Below, in pieces: positions 8,821 to 17,418 of a DNA stretch of 64,000 nt. Below the pieces are notes generated by a model. The model was given only the letters and a program-made list of their open reading frames with translations. It was not told the DNA's origin and made no database searches. This stretch comes from Bradyrhizobium lupini (GTDB taxonomy: Bacteria > Pseudomonadota > Alphaproteobacteria > Rhizobiales > Xanthobacteraceae): contig NZ_CP162553.1 of assembly GCF_040939785.1 (NCBI RefSeq), forward strand, positions 5,475,001 through 5,539,000. Reading direction: 5' to 3'. The position numbers and the translations under genes are program-made. Numbering within the stretch: position 1 is the stretch's first letter; every line of letters starts with the position of its first letter.

Positions 8821-9510
8821 ATGGCTAAGATCATGAACCTTGACGGCACCCAGCAGCTCGACCTCACCCGTGGCACGGTCGAGCAGGCCTATGACCGCTG
8901 GGCGCCGGTCTACGACCTCGTGTTCGGAGGCGTGTTCGCAAAAGGCCGGCAGGCCGCGATCGCGGCCACCAACAAGATCGGCGGCCGGGTGCTCGAGGTC
9001 GGCGTCGGCACCGGCATCTCGCTGCCGCTCTACGCGCCGCATCTGCGCATCTTCGGCACCGACATCTCGGAGGCGATGCTCGACAAGGCGCGCCAGCGCG
9101 TCGCCGAGGGCGGCCTAGAGAACGTCGAAGGCCTCGCGGTGATGGATGCCGAGAAGCTCGAATTCCCCGACAACTCCTTCGACGTCGTGATGGCGCAATA
9201 CGTGGTCACCGCCGTGCCGAATCCGGAAGTCGCGCTGGACGAATTCGCCCGTGTGCTGCGCCCGGGCGGCGAGCTGATCATCCTCACCCGCGTCAGCGCC
9301 GATACCGGCATGCGCCGCTTCATCGAGCAGAAGCTGCAGCCGGTGGTACGTCCGCTCGGTTTCCGCACCGCCGAGTTCGCCTGGTCGCGTTATGCCAAAT
9401 GGCTGGCCGGTGCCGACGGCATCGAGCTCGCCGAGCGCCGCCTGATCCCGCCGCTCGGTCATTTCTCGCTGGTGCGATTCCGCAAGATCGACGTCGCCAA
9501 GGCGGCTTGA
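8821..9510 (+). CDS. pmtA: Phospholipid N-methyltransferase, R-type (PmtA/PmtX-like)
   Basis: Class I SAM-dependent methyltransferase of 229 residues. Motif I is VLEVGVGTGISLPLY, followed by the acidic loop IFGTDISEAML and the post-motifs VMDAEKLEFPDNSFDVVMAQ and RVLRPGGELII. This motif I matches the Rhodobacter-type phosphatidylethanolamine N-methyltransferases (established family knowledge), which make mono-, di- and trimethylated PE and hence phosphatidylcholine. Bradyrhizobium carries several such enzymes (PmtA and PmtX forms), so the exact paralogue and substrate step are uncertain. The gene follows the glycosyltransferase closely. A phosphatidylserine decarboxylase, which makes the PE substrate, lies 2.7 kb downstream, which supports the lipid assignment. 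Confidence 0.75.
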   Translation: MAKIMNLDGTQQLDLTRGTVEQAYDRWAPVYDLVFGGVFAKGRQAAIAATNKIGGRVLEVGVGTGISLPLYAPHLRIFGTDISEAMLDKARQRVAEGGLENVEGLAVMDAEKLEFPDNSFDVVMAQYVVTAVPNPEVALDEFARVLRPGGELIILTRVSADTGMRRFIEQKLQPVVRPLGFRTAEFAWSRYAKWLAGADGIELAERRLIPPLGHFSLVRFRKIDVAKAA

Positions 9511-9635
9511 TCCAAGCTCACGTAACCCGTGCGTCATCGCGCCGCTGCGCATCGTCACATGACAAAATGATGATGTCACACGGCCTACATCAGATCTCTG
9601 TAAATCCTGAACCCGAAAGCATTTTGGGGGAGAGC

Positions 9636-10295
9636 ATGATCAAGAACTATCTCGAGCAGCTGCGGATCCAGCGCTGGGACGACCATCGCTACTATCACCA
9701 CAGCCGCATCAATCAGAGCCTGCACTTCGTCAGCGCGCTGAGCTTCCTGTTCGCCTATGTCTGGCTGTTCGTCGATCCCATGATCTCCGCGCTGGTCGGC
9801 TGGCTGGTCTCGATGACCTCGCGCCAGGCGGGCCACTTCTTCTTCGAGCCGCACGGCTACGACCAGATCAACCAAGCGACGCACGAGCACAAGGAAGAGA
9901 TCAAGGTCGGCTACAACCTTCGGCGCAAGGTGGTACTGATGTCGATCTGGGCGCTGTCGCCGGTGGTGCTGTTGGTCGATCCGACTCTGTTCGGACTGTT
10001 CACGCCTTGGGCGGGCGCGACCGACTTCATGCGGCAGGTCGGCAAGATCTGGCTCGTCGTCGGCGGCGGCGGTCTCATGTTCCGCACGGTGCACCTGTTC
10101 TTCATCCGCGACATCGAGACCGGTCTTGTCTGGATGACGAAGATCCTGACCGACCCCTTCCACGATTTGATGCTCTACCGCAACGCGCCGCTGGCGCTGA
10201 TGCGCGGCGAGTTGATGGACCCCGGCCTGCATCTCAAGCCCGAGCACACGCTGGGCCTCATCGGCGAGCCCACGCTCAAAGAGCAGCACGCCTGA
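9636..10295 (+). CDS. Histidine-rich multi-span membrane protein, possibly Mpo1/DUF962-like
   Basis: A 219-residue protein starting at ATG 9636 with a GGGGGAGAG ribosome site. It has four likely membrane segments: HFVSALSFLFAYVWLF, ISALVGWLVSM, VVLMSIWALSPVVLLV and IWLVVGGGGLMF. Histidines occur in patches on the membrane border: DDHRYYHHSRINQSLH, then RQAGHFFFEPHGYDQ and THEHKEE. The order H(x)nH then GHFFFEP resembles the DUF962/Mpo1 dioxygenase family, which oxidises 2-hydroxy fatty acids, but the match is partial and is my inference. The lipid-gene context fits a lipid-modifying enzyme. If not that, it is an unassigned membrane protein. Confidence 0.55.
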   Translation: MIKNYLEQLRIQRWDDHRYYHHSRINQSLHFVSALSFLFAYVWLFVDPMISALVGWLVSMTSRQAGHFFFEPHGYDQINQATHEHKEEIKVGYNLRRKVVLMSIWALSPVVLLVDPTLFGLFTPWAGATDFMRQVGKIWLVVGGGGLMFRTVHLFFIRDIETGLVWMTKILTDPFHDLMLYRNAPLALMRGELMDPGLHLKPEHTLGLIGEPTLKEQHA

Positions 10296-10336
10296 GCGCG
10301 CCGTTCTCACCAAGGCCTCCGATGTGTGATGGTTGC

Positions 10337-10497
10337 GTCATGCCCGGGCTCGTCCCGCCTGCGCGGCCGAAGCCGCTTCGGCGAGGCGAAGGCCCGGGCA
10401 TCCACGTCTTGGAGTTCTCGCGCGGAGACGCGTGGCTGGTCGGGCATAGGCGAGCGGAAGCGACGCCGTCCTTCGGACGGCTGTGCCCGGCCATGAC
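10337..10497. repeat. REP-like intergenic palindromic element
   Basis: Bounded by GTCATGCCCGGGC-type and GCCCGGCCATGAC ends, with an internal inverted arm (GCCGAAGCCGCTTCGGC). It is the same family as the elements at 15415, 41527 and 54323. It lies between two convergent genes. Confidence 0.75.
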
Positions 10498-10516
10498 GCC
10501 GTTGGAGGAACCAGCC

Positions 10517-12180
10517 TCAGCGCCCGAAGCGCTTGGCGAGCATCTCTTTCAGGATCTGCCGCTTGATGGTCTTGTTGGTGAGGACGCCGTCGTGCCACCA
10601 GAAGCCGTCGGCCTTCATCTTCTCGGCCGCGCGGACGAAACGCTCGGCGACCTCGGTGAAATCGGCGTCGGTGTAGTTCAGGCTGAAGATCAGCCTGCCG
10701 GTGCCGACCCAGCTCAAGGACAGGCCTTCGGCGCGCAGATAATATTGCAGCATCCAGTTGTAGCGGGACGGCGTGGTGTATTTCACCGTCCAGATCGACG
10801 AGAAATTTGCAAACCGCACCGGCAGGTCGGCATCGCTCATCATTCGGTTGAGCTTTTGCGCGCGGCCGTTCCAGGTCTCGTCCAGTCCGTCATAGACGGC
10901 GCGGAAATTCGGGCTGGCGAGCCGGCTCAGAAACTCATCCATCGCCGTCATGACGTAGGGGTGCGAGTTGAAGGTGCCGCGGGCGAAGCAGACGTCGGCG
11001 GGGCGGTCGTCGCGGAAGCGGCGCATCAGCTCGCGTTTGCCGCAGACCACGCCGACCGGCAGGCCGCCGGCGAGGCTCTTGCCGTAGGTCACCATGTCGG
11101 CCTTGACGCCAAAGTATTCCTGGGCGCCGCCGGCAGCGAGACGGAAGCCGACGAAGACCTCGTCGAAGATCAGCACGATGCCGCGCTCCGTGCAGACCTC
11201 GCGCAGCTGCTTGAGCCATTCGGTGTGGGCCGCGCGGTCGAAATTGCCGCCGCGGGAGGAATCGACCAGCGAGGAATCGCCGGGCGCGTTGGCGTTCGGA
11301 TGCAGGCCCTGCAGCGGATTGACCAGCACGCAGCCGATGTCCTTGCGCGTCCGCAGCACATGCAGCGTCTTCTCCGACATCTCGGCGAGGGTGTAGGTCT
11401 CGTGCGCAGGATCGGATTGCCGACGCCGGGCTGCACGTCGCCCCACCAGCCGTGATAGGCGCCGGCGAAACGGACCAGATGCGTGCGCCTGGTGTGGTAG
11501 CGCGCGAGCCGCGCCGCCTGCATCACGGCCTCGGTGCCGGACATATGGAAGGACACTTCGTCGAGGCCCGAGATCTGGCACAGCCGCGCCACGTTCTCGA
11601 GGATGACGGGATGGTAGGGTCCGAGTACCGGTCCGAGCGCGTGCGCCCGCTTCTCGGAGCCTTCGATGCACTCCTTGTAGAAGTCGTTGCCGAAGATGTT
11701 GACGCCGTAGGACCCCGTGAGGTCGTAGGAGGTGTTGCCGTCGACATCCGTGACGGTGACGCCGCGCGAGGACTCCACGAAGGTCGAGGTGCCCAAATGC
11801 TCGCGAACGAGACGCGAGAACTGGAAAGGCACGCGGTAGGTCTCGGTGAAGTGCAGGTCAGAGATCTTTTCCGCCGCGTCCTTCGTCATCGCGCGGCCCT
11901 TGGGGTAGCGCTCGGCGTAGAGGCTTGCGAGGCGGAAGAAGCCGTCCCTGCGCAGGCCTGCGATGTTCGCCGGCGCGCCGTCGCAGGCGAAGTACGCATC
12001 GCCTTCGAATTCGTAGAACGGAAGCAGCTTTGCCACCCGGCGGGACATCTTGGAGTGCCCGGCGAGCGAGCGGTGCTTGGCGCGGGACAATTCGATCCGC
12101 GCCTTGATCTTCGGGAAGGCGGCGGCAGCGGACGCTGCGGCGGCCACGGACAAAGAAAGAATCGGGAGTGTCGTTTCCAT
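10517..12180 (-). CDS. Class III PLP-dependent aminotransferase, apparent frameshift
   Basis: Two overlapping open frames together spell one protein of about 554 residues. The first half (from ATG 12180) has a hydrophobic N-terminus, an extra region, then the class III start (TFVESSRGVTVTDVDGN) and VSFHMSGTEAVMQAARLAR with the AGAYHGWWGD phosphate loop. The second half continues with HETYTLAEMSEKTLHVLR, the PLP-binding IFDEVFVGFR and the Schiff-base lysine in TYGKSLAGGLPVGV. The frame changes at about 11401-11410: one base is missing relative to a continuous gene, since 1664+1 is divisible by three. The enzyme resembles glutamate-1-semialdehyde aminomutase-like aminotransferases with an N-terminal extension of about 100 residues; the substrate is unknown. 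It is divergent from psd, with 35 bases between. Either the gene is broken or a base was lost in sequencing. Confidence 0.8.
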
Positions 12181-12215
12181 GACAACAAGCGCTAATACTG
12201 TGAGCTGACAGATTC

Positions 12216-13144
12216 ATGACAGTCAAAGCCCTCATCGCCTCTTTCACCCAGCAGGAAGACCTCAACTTCCTGTTGACCAACCGCATCCCGCGCGCCGCGT
12301 TGACCCGGTTCATGGGCTGGTTCTCCAAGATCGAGAACCCGCTGGTGCGGGACGGCTCCATCGCGCTGTGGAAGCTGTTCTCCGACCTCGATCTCACGGA
12401 GGCGCGCAAGACCCATTTCCGGAGCCTGCACGACTGCTTCACCCGGGAGCTCAAGCCTGGCTTGCGGCGCTTTGATCCGGACCCCTCCATTGTCGCCAGT
12501 CCGTCCGACGGCATCGTCGGCGCCCATGGCCGGATCGCCGATACCGAGCTGTTCCAGGTCAAGGGCGCGCCGTACTCGCTGCTCGATTTGCTCGGCGATT
12601 CCGTGCTGGTCAACCAGCACCGCAACGGCTCCTTCGTCACGCTGCGGCTGACCTCGAGCATGTATCACCGCTTCCACGCGCCCTTTGACGCGCATATCGA
12701 ACGCGTCACGCTGATCCATGGCGATGTCTGGAACGTCAACCCGATCGCGCTGAAGCGGGTCGAGCGTCTGTTTTGCAAGAACGAGCGCGCGGTGATCCGC
12801 ACGCATTTGTCCACCGGCGAAGCTGTGACGCTGGTGCCGGTCGCCGCGATCCTGGTGGCAAGCATCCGCCTGCACTTCCTCGACATGGTGCTGAATGCGC
12901 AGGCCAGGGGGCCGGTCAATTTTCCCTGCGACGTCAACGTGAGCAAGGGCGAGGAGCTCGGCTGGTTCGAGCACGGCTCGACCATCATCATTCTCGCGCC
13001 CGGCGATTTCACCTTCTGCGACGGCATCGCCGAAGGCACGCGCATTCGCGCAGGTCAAGCGTTGCTGAGAAAAAACCCTTCAATCCGCCGCGGCGGCCGC
13101 TTATATCGTCGGTGGGGACGTTTCTACGACGACGGATTGGGTGA
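12216..13144 (+). CDS. psd: Phosphatidylserine decarboxylase, 3' end in doubt
   Basis: This membrane-associated pyruvoyl enzyme converts phosphatidylserine to phosphatidylethanolamine. Visible are the N-terminal FTRELKPGLRRFDPDP, the active-site region SPSDGIVG, the histidine motif YHRFHAPFDAHI, and the self-cleavage GST in WFEHGSTIIIL (serine becomes the pyruvoyl group). The family body ends at GQALLR near 13070. The zero frame then stays open over the Nudix gene to 13505, adding about 140 non-homologous residues. A shift of -1 at A AAA AAC (13070-13076) would instead end at TGA 13142-13144, overlapping the Nudix ATG by one base, which is the more natural gene end and is used here (about 309 residues). 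One lost A, or a programmed shift, would explain this. Confidence 0.8.
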
Positions 13145-13710
13145 TGGCACGGGCGCCGGTCATGGCGGCGGGTGGTATTGTGCTGCAGCGAGGTGCGTCG
13201 CCGCTGATTGCCGTCGTGCGCCAGCGCAAGCGCAACGAATGGGTTTTGCCCAAGGGCAAGCTCGACGACGGCGAGACGCCGAAGCAAGCTGCGCATCGCG
13301 AAGTGCGGGAAGAGACCGGCCACGACGTCGCCATCCACGAATTTTTGGGTACGCTCGTCTATCAGTCAGGTGGCCGCTCCAAGGTCGTGCATTTCTGGCG
13401 CATGGAGGCCGAGGGCGGTCCCGTCCGCAAGCTGATGAACGACATCAAGGCGGTCGACTGGCTGCCCCTGGAAGACGCGCTCGCGCGCCTGTCGCGCGAG
13501 TATGAGCGCGTGTTCCTGACCCAGGTTGGCCCGATCGCGCTCGCGGCGGCGGGGCTTGCATCTTCGCCTGCGCCCGAGCCGCCACCGCTGGCGACCGACG
13601 ATGTCGATGCGGCTTTGCAGACACTGACACCGGCTGAAGCAGCCTCGGTGGGCGAGTTGCGGCACGGTCTGTTGCAGAAGATGAAAGCCTGGCTACGCGG
13701 AGAGGCGTGA
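13144..13710 (+). CDS. Nudix hydrolase
   Basis: A 188-residue hydrolase of nucleoside-diphosphate-linked compounds. The Nudix box is intact: GKLDDGETPKQAAHREVREE followed by TGHD, giving G-x5-E-x7-REVREETG. The fold begins at AAGGIVLQRG and continues to KAVDWLPLEDAL. The substrate-binding N-terminus resembles the diadenosine polyphosphate/diphosphoinositol hydrolase type, with KRNEWVLPKG before the box. A C-terminal extension of about 60 residues (helical, ending KMKAWLRGEA) has no family assignment from sight. ATG 13144 overlaps the inferred psd stop by one base (TGATG), suggesting translational coupling; a GTG lies one codon earlier. Confidence 0.88.
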   Translation: MARAPVMAAGGIVLQRGASPLIAVVRQRKRNEWVLPKGKLDDGETPKQAAHREVREETGHDVAIHEFLGTLVYQSGGRSKVVHFWRMEAEGGPVRKLMNDIKAVDWLPLEDALARLSREYERVFLTQVGPIALAAAGLASSPAPEPPPLATDDVDAALQTLTPAEAASVGELRHGLLQKMKAWLRGEA

Positions 13711-13744
13711 GTTTTCTTCACCTCGCCCCGCGTTGACGGTGCAC

Positions 13745-13892
13745 CCTCGCCCCTTGTGGGAGAGGGTGGCTCGCCGCGAAGCGGCGAGGCGGGTGAGGGG
13801 TCTCTCTCCACGCGTGAAGCTGTCGATGAGTTTTCGCCGATAGAACCCCTCATCCGGCGCTTCGCGCCACCTTCTCCCACAAGGGGAGAAGG
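13745..13892. repeat. Large palindromic intergenic repeat
   Basis: Outer arms CCTTGTGGGAGAGGGTGGC and GCCACCTTCTCCCACAAGG pair nearly perfectly over about 19 bases. An inner perfect hairpin (CTCGCCGC-GAA-GCGGCGAG) and a GGGTGAGGGG / CCCCTCATCC pair lie between them. This is a typical dispersed element of Bradyrhizobium genomes. It sits between the convergent ends of the Nudix gene and the FecR-domain gene, and may also act as a terminator. Confidence 0.8.
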
Positions 13893-13899
13893 AAGAAAG

Positions 13900-15285
13900 T
13901 CACCGCCGCTCCTTCTCCTTCGGAACTGGCGCTGGCCGTCGCGGCGCTGCGGGGCGTTGTGCGGCGGGGAGGCGCTGCTGGAATCCGCCCGGGCGTTGCA
14001 GGCCCGGCTGTTGAGCAGCGGGCGGCTGGCCGGGTTGCATGCCGGTGCGCGGCAGTTGCGGCTGCGGACCGGGCTGCTGTTGCGTTCCGCCCGGCTGCGG
14101 CGGCGCGACTCCGCCGGGCTGCGTCGGACTCTGTCCACCGCGTCGCGGCCGGGTTTGCGGGGTGCCGTCAGGCTGCGTGCCTTGACCGGCGCGCGGTGGG
14201 CCTGCCGGACGTCCCGCGCCTTGTTTCTGGCCTTGTTGCTGCTGACCCTGACCTACGCGCGGCGTACCGGGCTGCACGGCGCCACCTTGGCCCGGCGCTT
14301 GGCCCTGCCGCTGCGGCTGTTGCGGCTGTTGTCCTGGCGCCGTGTTCGGCCGCAATTGTTGCTGTTGCGGCGGCTGGAACGGCCGCGGAATGCGCGGGCT
14401 CGCGGTCGGATTGGCGCGGCGGAAGTCGCGCTGCTCGGTGACGATCTGCCGGCCCGTGGTTTGCGCCAGATGCACCTGGCTGACGAAGCCGCGGTCGCGC
14501 GCGATCTGCTGTGCGGGAATCGTGATCGGCACCGCGGCAAAGCGCATGACGCCGGCCGCGGCTGCGCCCGGCCGGATCGCAAAACCGCTCGCGCCTTGCG
14601 TCAGCGCGCCGAGCCGGGTCCCACTTGTGCGGTCGTCGACGTCGATGTGTCCGACCCGGCCATCGGCGTCGGGATAGAGCTTGATGTTGACGTTGTTGGT
14701 CTTGTTCGCGGCCGCGCCTTCCGGCACCTCGACCACGCCCGTGGTGCCGCGGATGCCGAGCGTGGCCGTCGGCGTCGTGATCTTCATGTCGCCGGTCTTT
14801 GCCACCGCCGCCGCGACGAAGGCGACCGTGCCCTTGCCGATGTCGAAGATGCCTGCGTTGTGCTTGCCGCCGTCCTCATAGACGTAAGTGTCGATGGTGA
14901 TCTTCGTGCTGGCGGAGAGGTTGAACGTGGTCGCGTCGTCGAAGGTGATGCCGAGCGATGAGTTCGACGAAGTCTGCACGACGTCGTTGAGATAGATGTC
15001 GTCGCGCACGCGCAGCGGATAGGAATTTTTGTCGCGGATCACGGTCGCGATGCCCGTCACCGTCGCAACGTTGCCGATCGGCTCGACGGCAGCGGGCTGC
15101 GCCTCGGTCGCGGGAGCGGGTGAAGCCGATGGCGTCGGCGAAGGGGCGGGCGACGGCTGCGCTTCTGGCTGCGCCTGCGCAAGCTCGATCGCATCGAATC
15201 CGAACGCAACGCTCGCGCCGGCCGGCGGCGACGCCAGCAGCACAAGCGCGAACATGAAGCGGCGCCAGGCCACGGTAAGAGTCAC
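13900..15285 (-). CDS. Secreted FecR-domain protein with long Pro/Gln-rich tail
   Basis: About 461 residues. The start chosen is GTG 15285, which gives a good signal peptide (TVAWRRFMFALVLLASPPAGA); ATG 15255 is an alternative. The longer open frame upstream only translates a dispersed repeat. A PAPSPTPSASPAPA linker is followed by a FecR-type domain (IGNVATVTGIATVIRDKNS, DDIYLNDVVQTSSNSSLGI, TPTATLGIRGTTGVVEV). The final 170 residues are rich in proline, glutamine and glycine with runs such as QQPQQPQRQGQ. FecR domains can relay signals to ECF sigma factors, but similar stand-alone secreted proteins exist with unknown roles. No TonB receptor or ECF gene is adjacent, so a signalling role is unsupported. 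Confidence 0.75.
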   Translation of the reverse strand: MTLTVAWRRFMFALVLLASPPAGASVAFGFDAIELAQAQPEAQPSPAPSPTPSASPAPATEAQPAAVEPIGNVATVTGIATVIRDKNSYPLRVRDDIYLNDVVQTSSNSSLGITFDDATTFNLSASTKITIDTYVYEDGGKHNAGIFDIGKGTVAFVAAAVAKTGDMKITTPTATLGIRGTTGVVEVPEGAAANKTNNVNIKLYPDADGRVGHIDVDDRTSGTRLGALTQGASGFAIRPGAAAAGVMRFAAVPITIPAQQIARDRGFVSQVHLAQTTGRQIVTEQRDFRRANPTASPRIPRPFQPPQQQQLRPNTAPGQQPQQPQRQGQAPGQGGAVQPGTPRVGQGQQQQGQKQGAGRPAGPPRAGQGTQPDGTPQTRPRRGGQSPTQPGGVAPPQPGGTQQQPGPQPQLPRTGMQPGQPPAAQQPGLQRPGGFQQRLPAAQRPAAPRRPAPVPKEKERR

Positions 15286-15414
15286 GAAGAATCCCGGTGA
15301 GAGATCGACCGATATCAGCCGCGTACAGCTGAACGGCGGATGAATGTCTATCGCACGGAGGCGGTGAACGTTCAAACGGTACGCGATGCTAGCTTGCGGC
15401 CAAGCCTCTCCACC

Positions 15415-15537
15415 GTCATGGCCGGGCTTGCCCCGGCAATCCACGCCTTGAAGCGCGGGACTAAGAACGTGGATGCCCGGGCCTTCGCCTCGCCGAAGCG
15501 GCTTCGGCCGCGCAGGCGGGACAAGCCCGGGCATGAC
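15415..15537. repeat. REP-like intergenic palindromic element
   Basis: Ends GTCATGGCCGGGCTTG and CAAGCCCGGGCATGAC form the outer arms, with CCGAAGCGGCTTCGG inside. It lies 130 bases upstream of the FecR-domain gene. Spurious open frames start inside it. Confidence 0.8.
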
Positions 15538-15574
15538 GAAGAATGTGCATGTGTTGGAGACGACGCCTGCGGCG

Positions 15575-16345
15575 TCAGCTCACGCGCTTCCAGGTCTGGC
15601 CGCCGCAGAACATGCCGCCGAAGGCGCAGCCCTGCACGCGCATTGCATTCGGGCCCCTCATCGCGATCGTCGAGTCGTAATTGCGGCCGGAGTCGGGATC
15701 GTGGATACGGCCGCTCCACTTCGCGCCGTCGGGCTTCATGTTGATCAGGATGCGCTCGTTGGTCTTTGCGGCGTAGCCGCAGAGATTGACGCCGCACTGT
15801 TCGACGCGGACATTGCCCTTGTTCTCTTCGGTGGCCCAGACGCCGATCGGTGTGTTGGCAACCGCGACAGGCGCGGCGGGCACCGGGGCCGGAGCAACCG
15901 CGACCGGCGCGGGCGCAGGAGCGGGAGCCGCAACGGGCGCGGTCTGCGTCGTGGCGTCGTAACCGACGGACGGAACAGCGGCAACCGTCGTGCTCGGTGC
16001 TGCGATAGCGGGCGCTGCCGGCGCAGTCGCCTGTACCGGGGGCTGCTGCACGGGATGCTGCTGCACCGGAGCCGGCGCGGGCTGCGCGGTCGTGGCAGGA
16101 GCCGGCGTGGTGTCGACGTCATCGTCTTTGGAGCCAAGGCCCTTGAGGTTGATGTTGTTCAGCTTGATCGGCTTGTCCGAGAGGCCCGGCGCGACGATGG
16201 TCACGCAATTGAGCGAGGCGCAGTTGCGTGGCGTCTCGATGCGGATGTTCTGGCCTTCGATCTGGAACGAGATCGCATTGCCGGCATGCGCGGCGGCGGT
16301 GGACGCGAGGAAGAGGGCGGTGGCGGCGATGGTGAGCTTGTTCAT
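15575..16345 (-). CDS. Secreted DUF2147-like protein with Pro/Ala-rich linker (paralogue A)
   Basis: A 256-residue precursor with a clear signal peptide (NKLTIAATALFLASTAAAHA). It has three parts. First is a short N-terminal module with paired cysteines, ISFQIEGQNIRIETPRNC and LNCVTI. Next is a disordered linker of about 110 residues made of Pro, Ala, Val and Gln. Last is a C-terminal module (about residues 165-255) beginning PIGVWATEENKGNVRVEQCG and ending CAFGGMFCGGQTWKRV, which resembles DUF2147. ATG 16345 has GGAGG five bases upstream. The gene is divergent from a paralogue of the same three-part layout. It is probably periplasmic; the function is unknown. Confidence 0.72.
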   Translation of the reverse strand: MNKLTIAATALFLASTAAAHAGNAISFQIEGQNIRIETPRNCASLNCVTIVAPGLSDKPIKLNNINLKGLGSKDDDVDTTPAPATTAQPAPAPVQQHPVQQPPVQATAPAAPAIAAPSTTVAAVPSVGYDATTQTAPVAAPAPAPAPVAVAPAPVPAAPVAVANTPIGVWATEENKGNVRVEQCGVNLCGYAAKTNERILINMKPDGAKWSGRIHDPDSGRNYDSTIAMRGPNAMRVQGCAFGGMFCGGQTWKRVS

Positions 16346-16538
16346 GACAACCTCCGAAGATGTGTGGTCCCGATGGGACTGAAGTCGCGGGTGGATGAAG
16401 CGTGGTTCGACCCTACGCCGGGCTGGCCGGACGTTCTGTGATAGACGTCACAACGGCTCGCCGCGGCTGGGTGACGCAGCGCACATTCGGTCGCGATTCC
16501 ATTTGCGTAACGTCGTCGCCACACAGAGGGAGGCGCCG

Positions 16539-17387
16539 ATGACGCGGCTTGTGACTTCGCTTGGCACATTGATCGCGCTGCTGGCGATTGCGCCCGCAGC
16601 CGAGGCCGGGTCTTACGCGTTCTCGATTGGCGGTCATCGATTTCAGGTCGAGGCGCCCAGGAATTGCCGATCGGCTTCCTGTGTCTCGGTTTCCTCCCAT
16701 CGCAGCTTTCGGCCTGACGTCGACACGACGCCAGCCCCTGCGCCGGTGCTTCCGCCGCCGCAGCCGCTCTATCCCGTGGCTCCGGTCAGGCCAGCGCAAG
16801 CGATTGCGGTCGCGCCTGCGACGGCGCAGACGGCTCCAGTCCTTGCCTCAACGACCTCGCAGCCAATTGTCCTGCCGCAGGCGCCAAGCTCCAATCCGCC
16901 ACGGGTGGAGCTACCGCAGACGGATCCGCCGAAGACCGTCGCGCTCGATCCGCCGCGCATGGAGGCACCCGTCGTCGCGCCAAGGCCGCAGCTCGAGCAG
17001 ACCGTGACGAGCCCTGAGCGCGGCGACGACGAACTCTCCTATTTGCCGCTCGGCGAATGGGAGAGCGCAGGCGCCAAGGGCACGGTCCGCATCGAACGCT
17101 GCGGTCCTGCACTGTGCGGCTTCGCGCTGACTGAAGCATCGACCAGGGGCGAGAGCGTGCTCGTCAACATGAAGCCGAAAACGCACGACGTCTGGACCGG
17201 CAACATCTACAGCCGCTCCAGCGGCAGTACCTATTATGCGAGGATGACGCTGAAGAGCTCCGGCAAGCTTCACGTCGAAGCCTGCGCACTGGGCCATTTC
17301 TGGTGTTCCGGCAACGACTGGACGCGAGCCGAAGAGCGGCCGGAGAAGCTGATCACGACGTCGCGGCAGTGGAGCGCGCGGTCGTAA
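16539..17387 (+). CDS. Secreted DUF2147-like protein with Pro-rich linker (paralogue B)
   Basis: A 282-residue precursor with signal peptide TSLGTLIALLAIAPAAEA. Its N-terminal module YAFSIGGHRFQVEAPRNC followed by ASCVSV is plainly related to the divergent neighbour. The linker is again proline-rich (DVDTTPAPAP is shared by both), and the C-terminal module (LGEWESAGAKGTVRIERCG to CALGHFWCSGNDW) matches that of the neighbour. Start 16539 is fixed by GAGGGAGG six bases upstream; the open frame upstream of it is not supported. The two genes share a 193-base divergent promoter region and look like an old inverted duplication. Function unknown. Confidence 0.72.
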   Translation: MTRLVTSLGTLIALLAIAPAAEAGSYAFSIGGHRFQVEAPRNCRSASCVSVSSHRSFRPDVDTTPAPAPVLPPPQPLYPVAPVRPAQAIAVAPATAQTAPVLASTTSQPIVLPQAPSSNPPRVELPQTDPPKTVALDPPRMEAPVVAPRPQLEQTVTSPERGDDELSYLPLGEWESAGAKGTVRIERCGPALCGFALTEASTRGESVLVNMKPKTHDVWTGNIYSRSSGSTYYARMTLKSSGKLHVEACALGHFWCSGNDWTRAEERPEKLITTSRQWSARS

Positions 17388-17418
17388 GGGAAGCGTTCGA
17401 TACCTCCGGCTGAAGCCG

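Noticed and set aside
9540..9590. TGTCACATGACA-like near-palindrome before the His-rich membrane gene
   Set aside because: Imperfect, with no matching copy nearby or regulator to assign. Too weak to call an operator.
13077..13505. C-terminal 140 residues of the zero-frame psd product
   Set aside because: The tail has no family match in appearance, is arginine-rich, and is the Nudix gene read out of frame.
13745..13892. CRISPR-like structure
   Set aside because: There is a single palindromic element with no regularly spaced direct repeats or spacers.
15286..15534. Upstream extension of the FecR-domain protein
   Set aside because: The extra 83 residues translate a dispersed repeat, while a signal peptide begins at the inner start.
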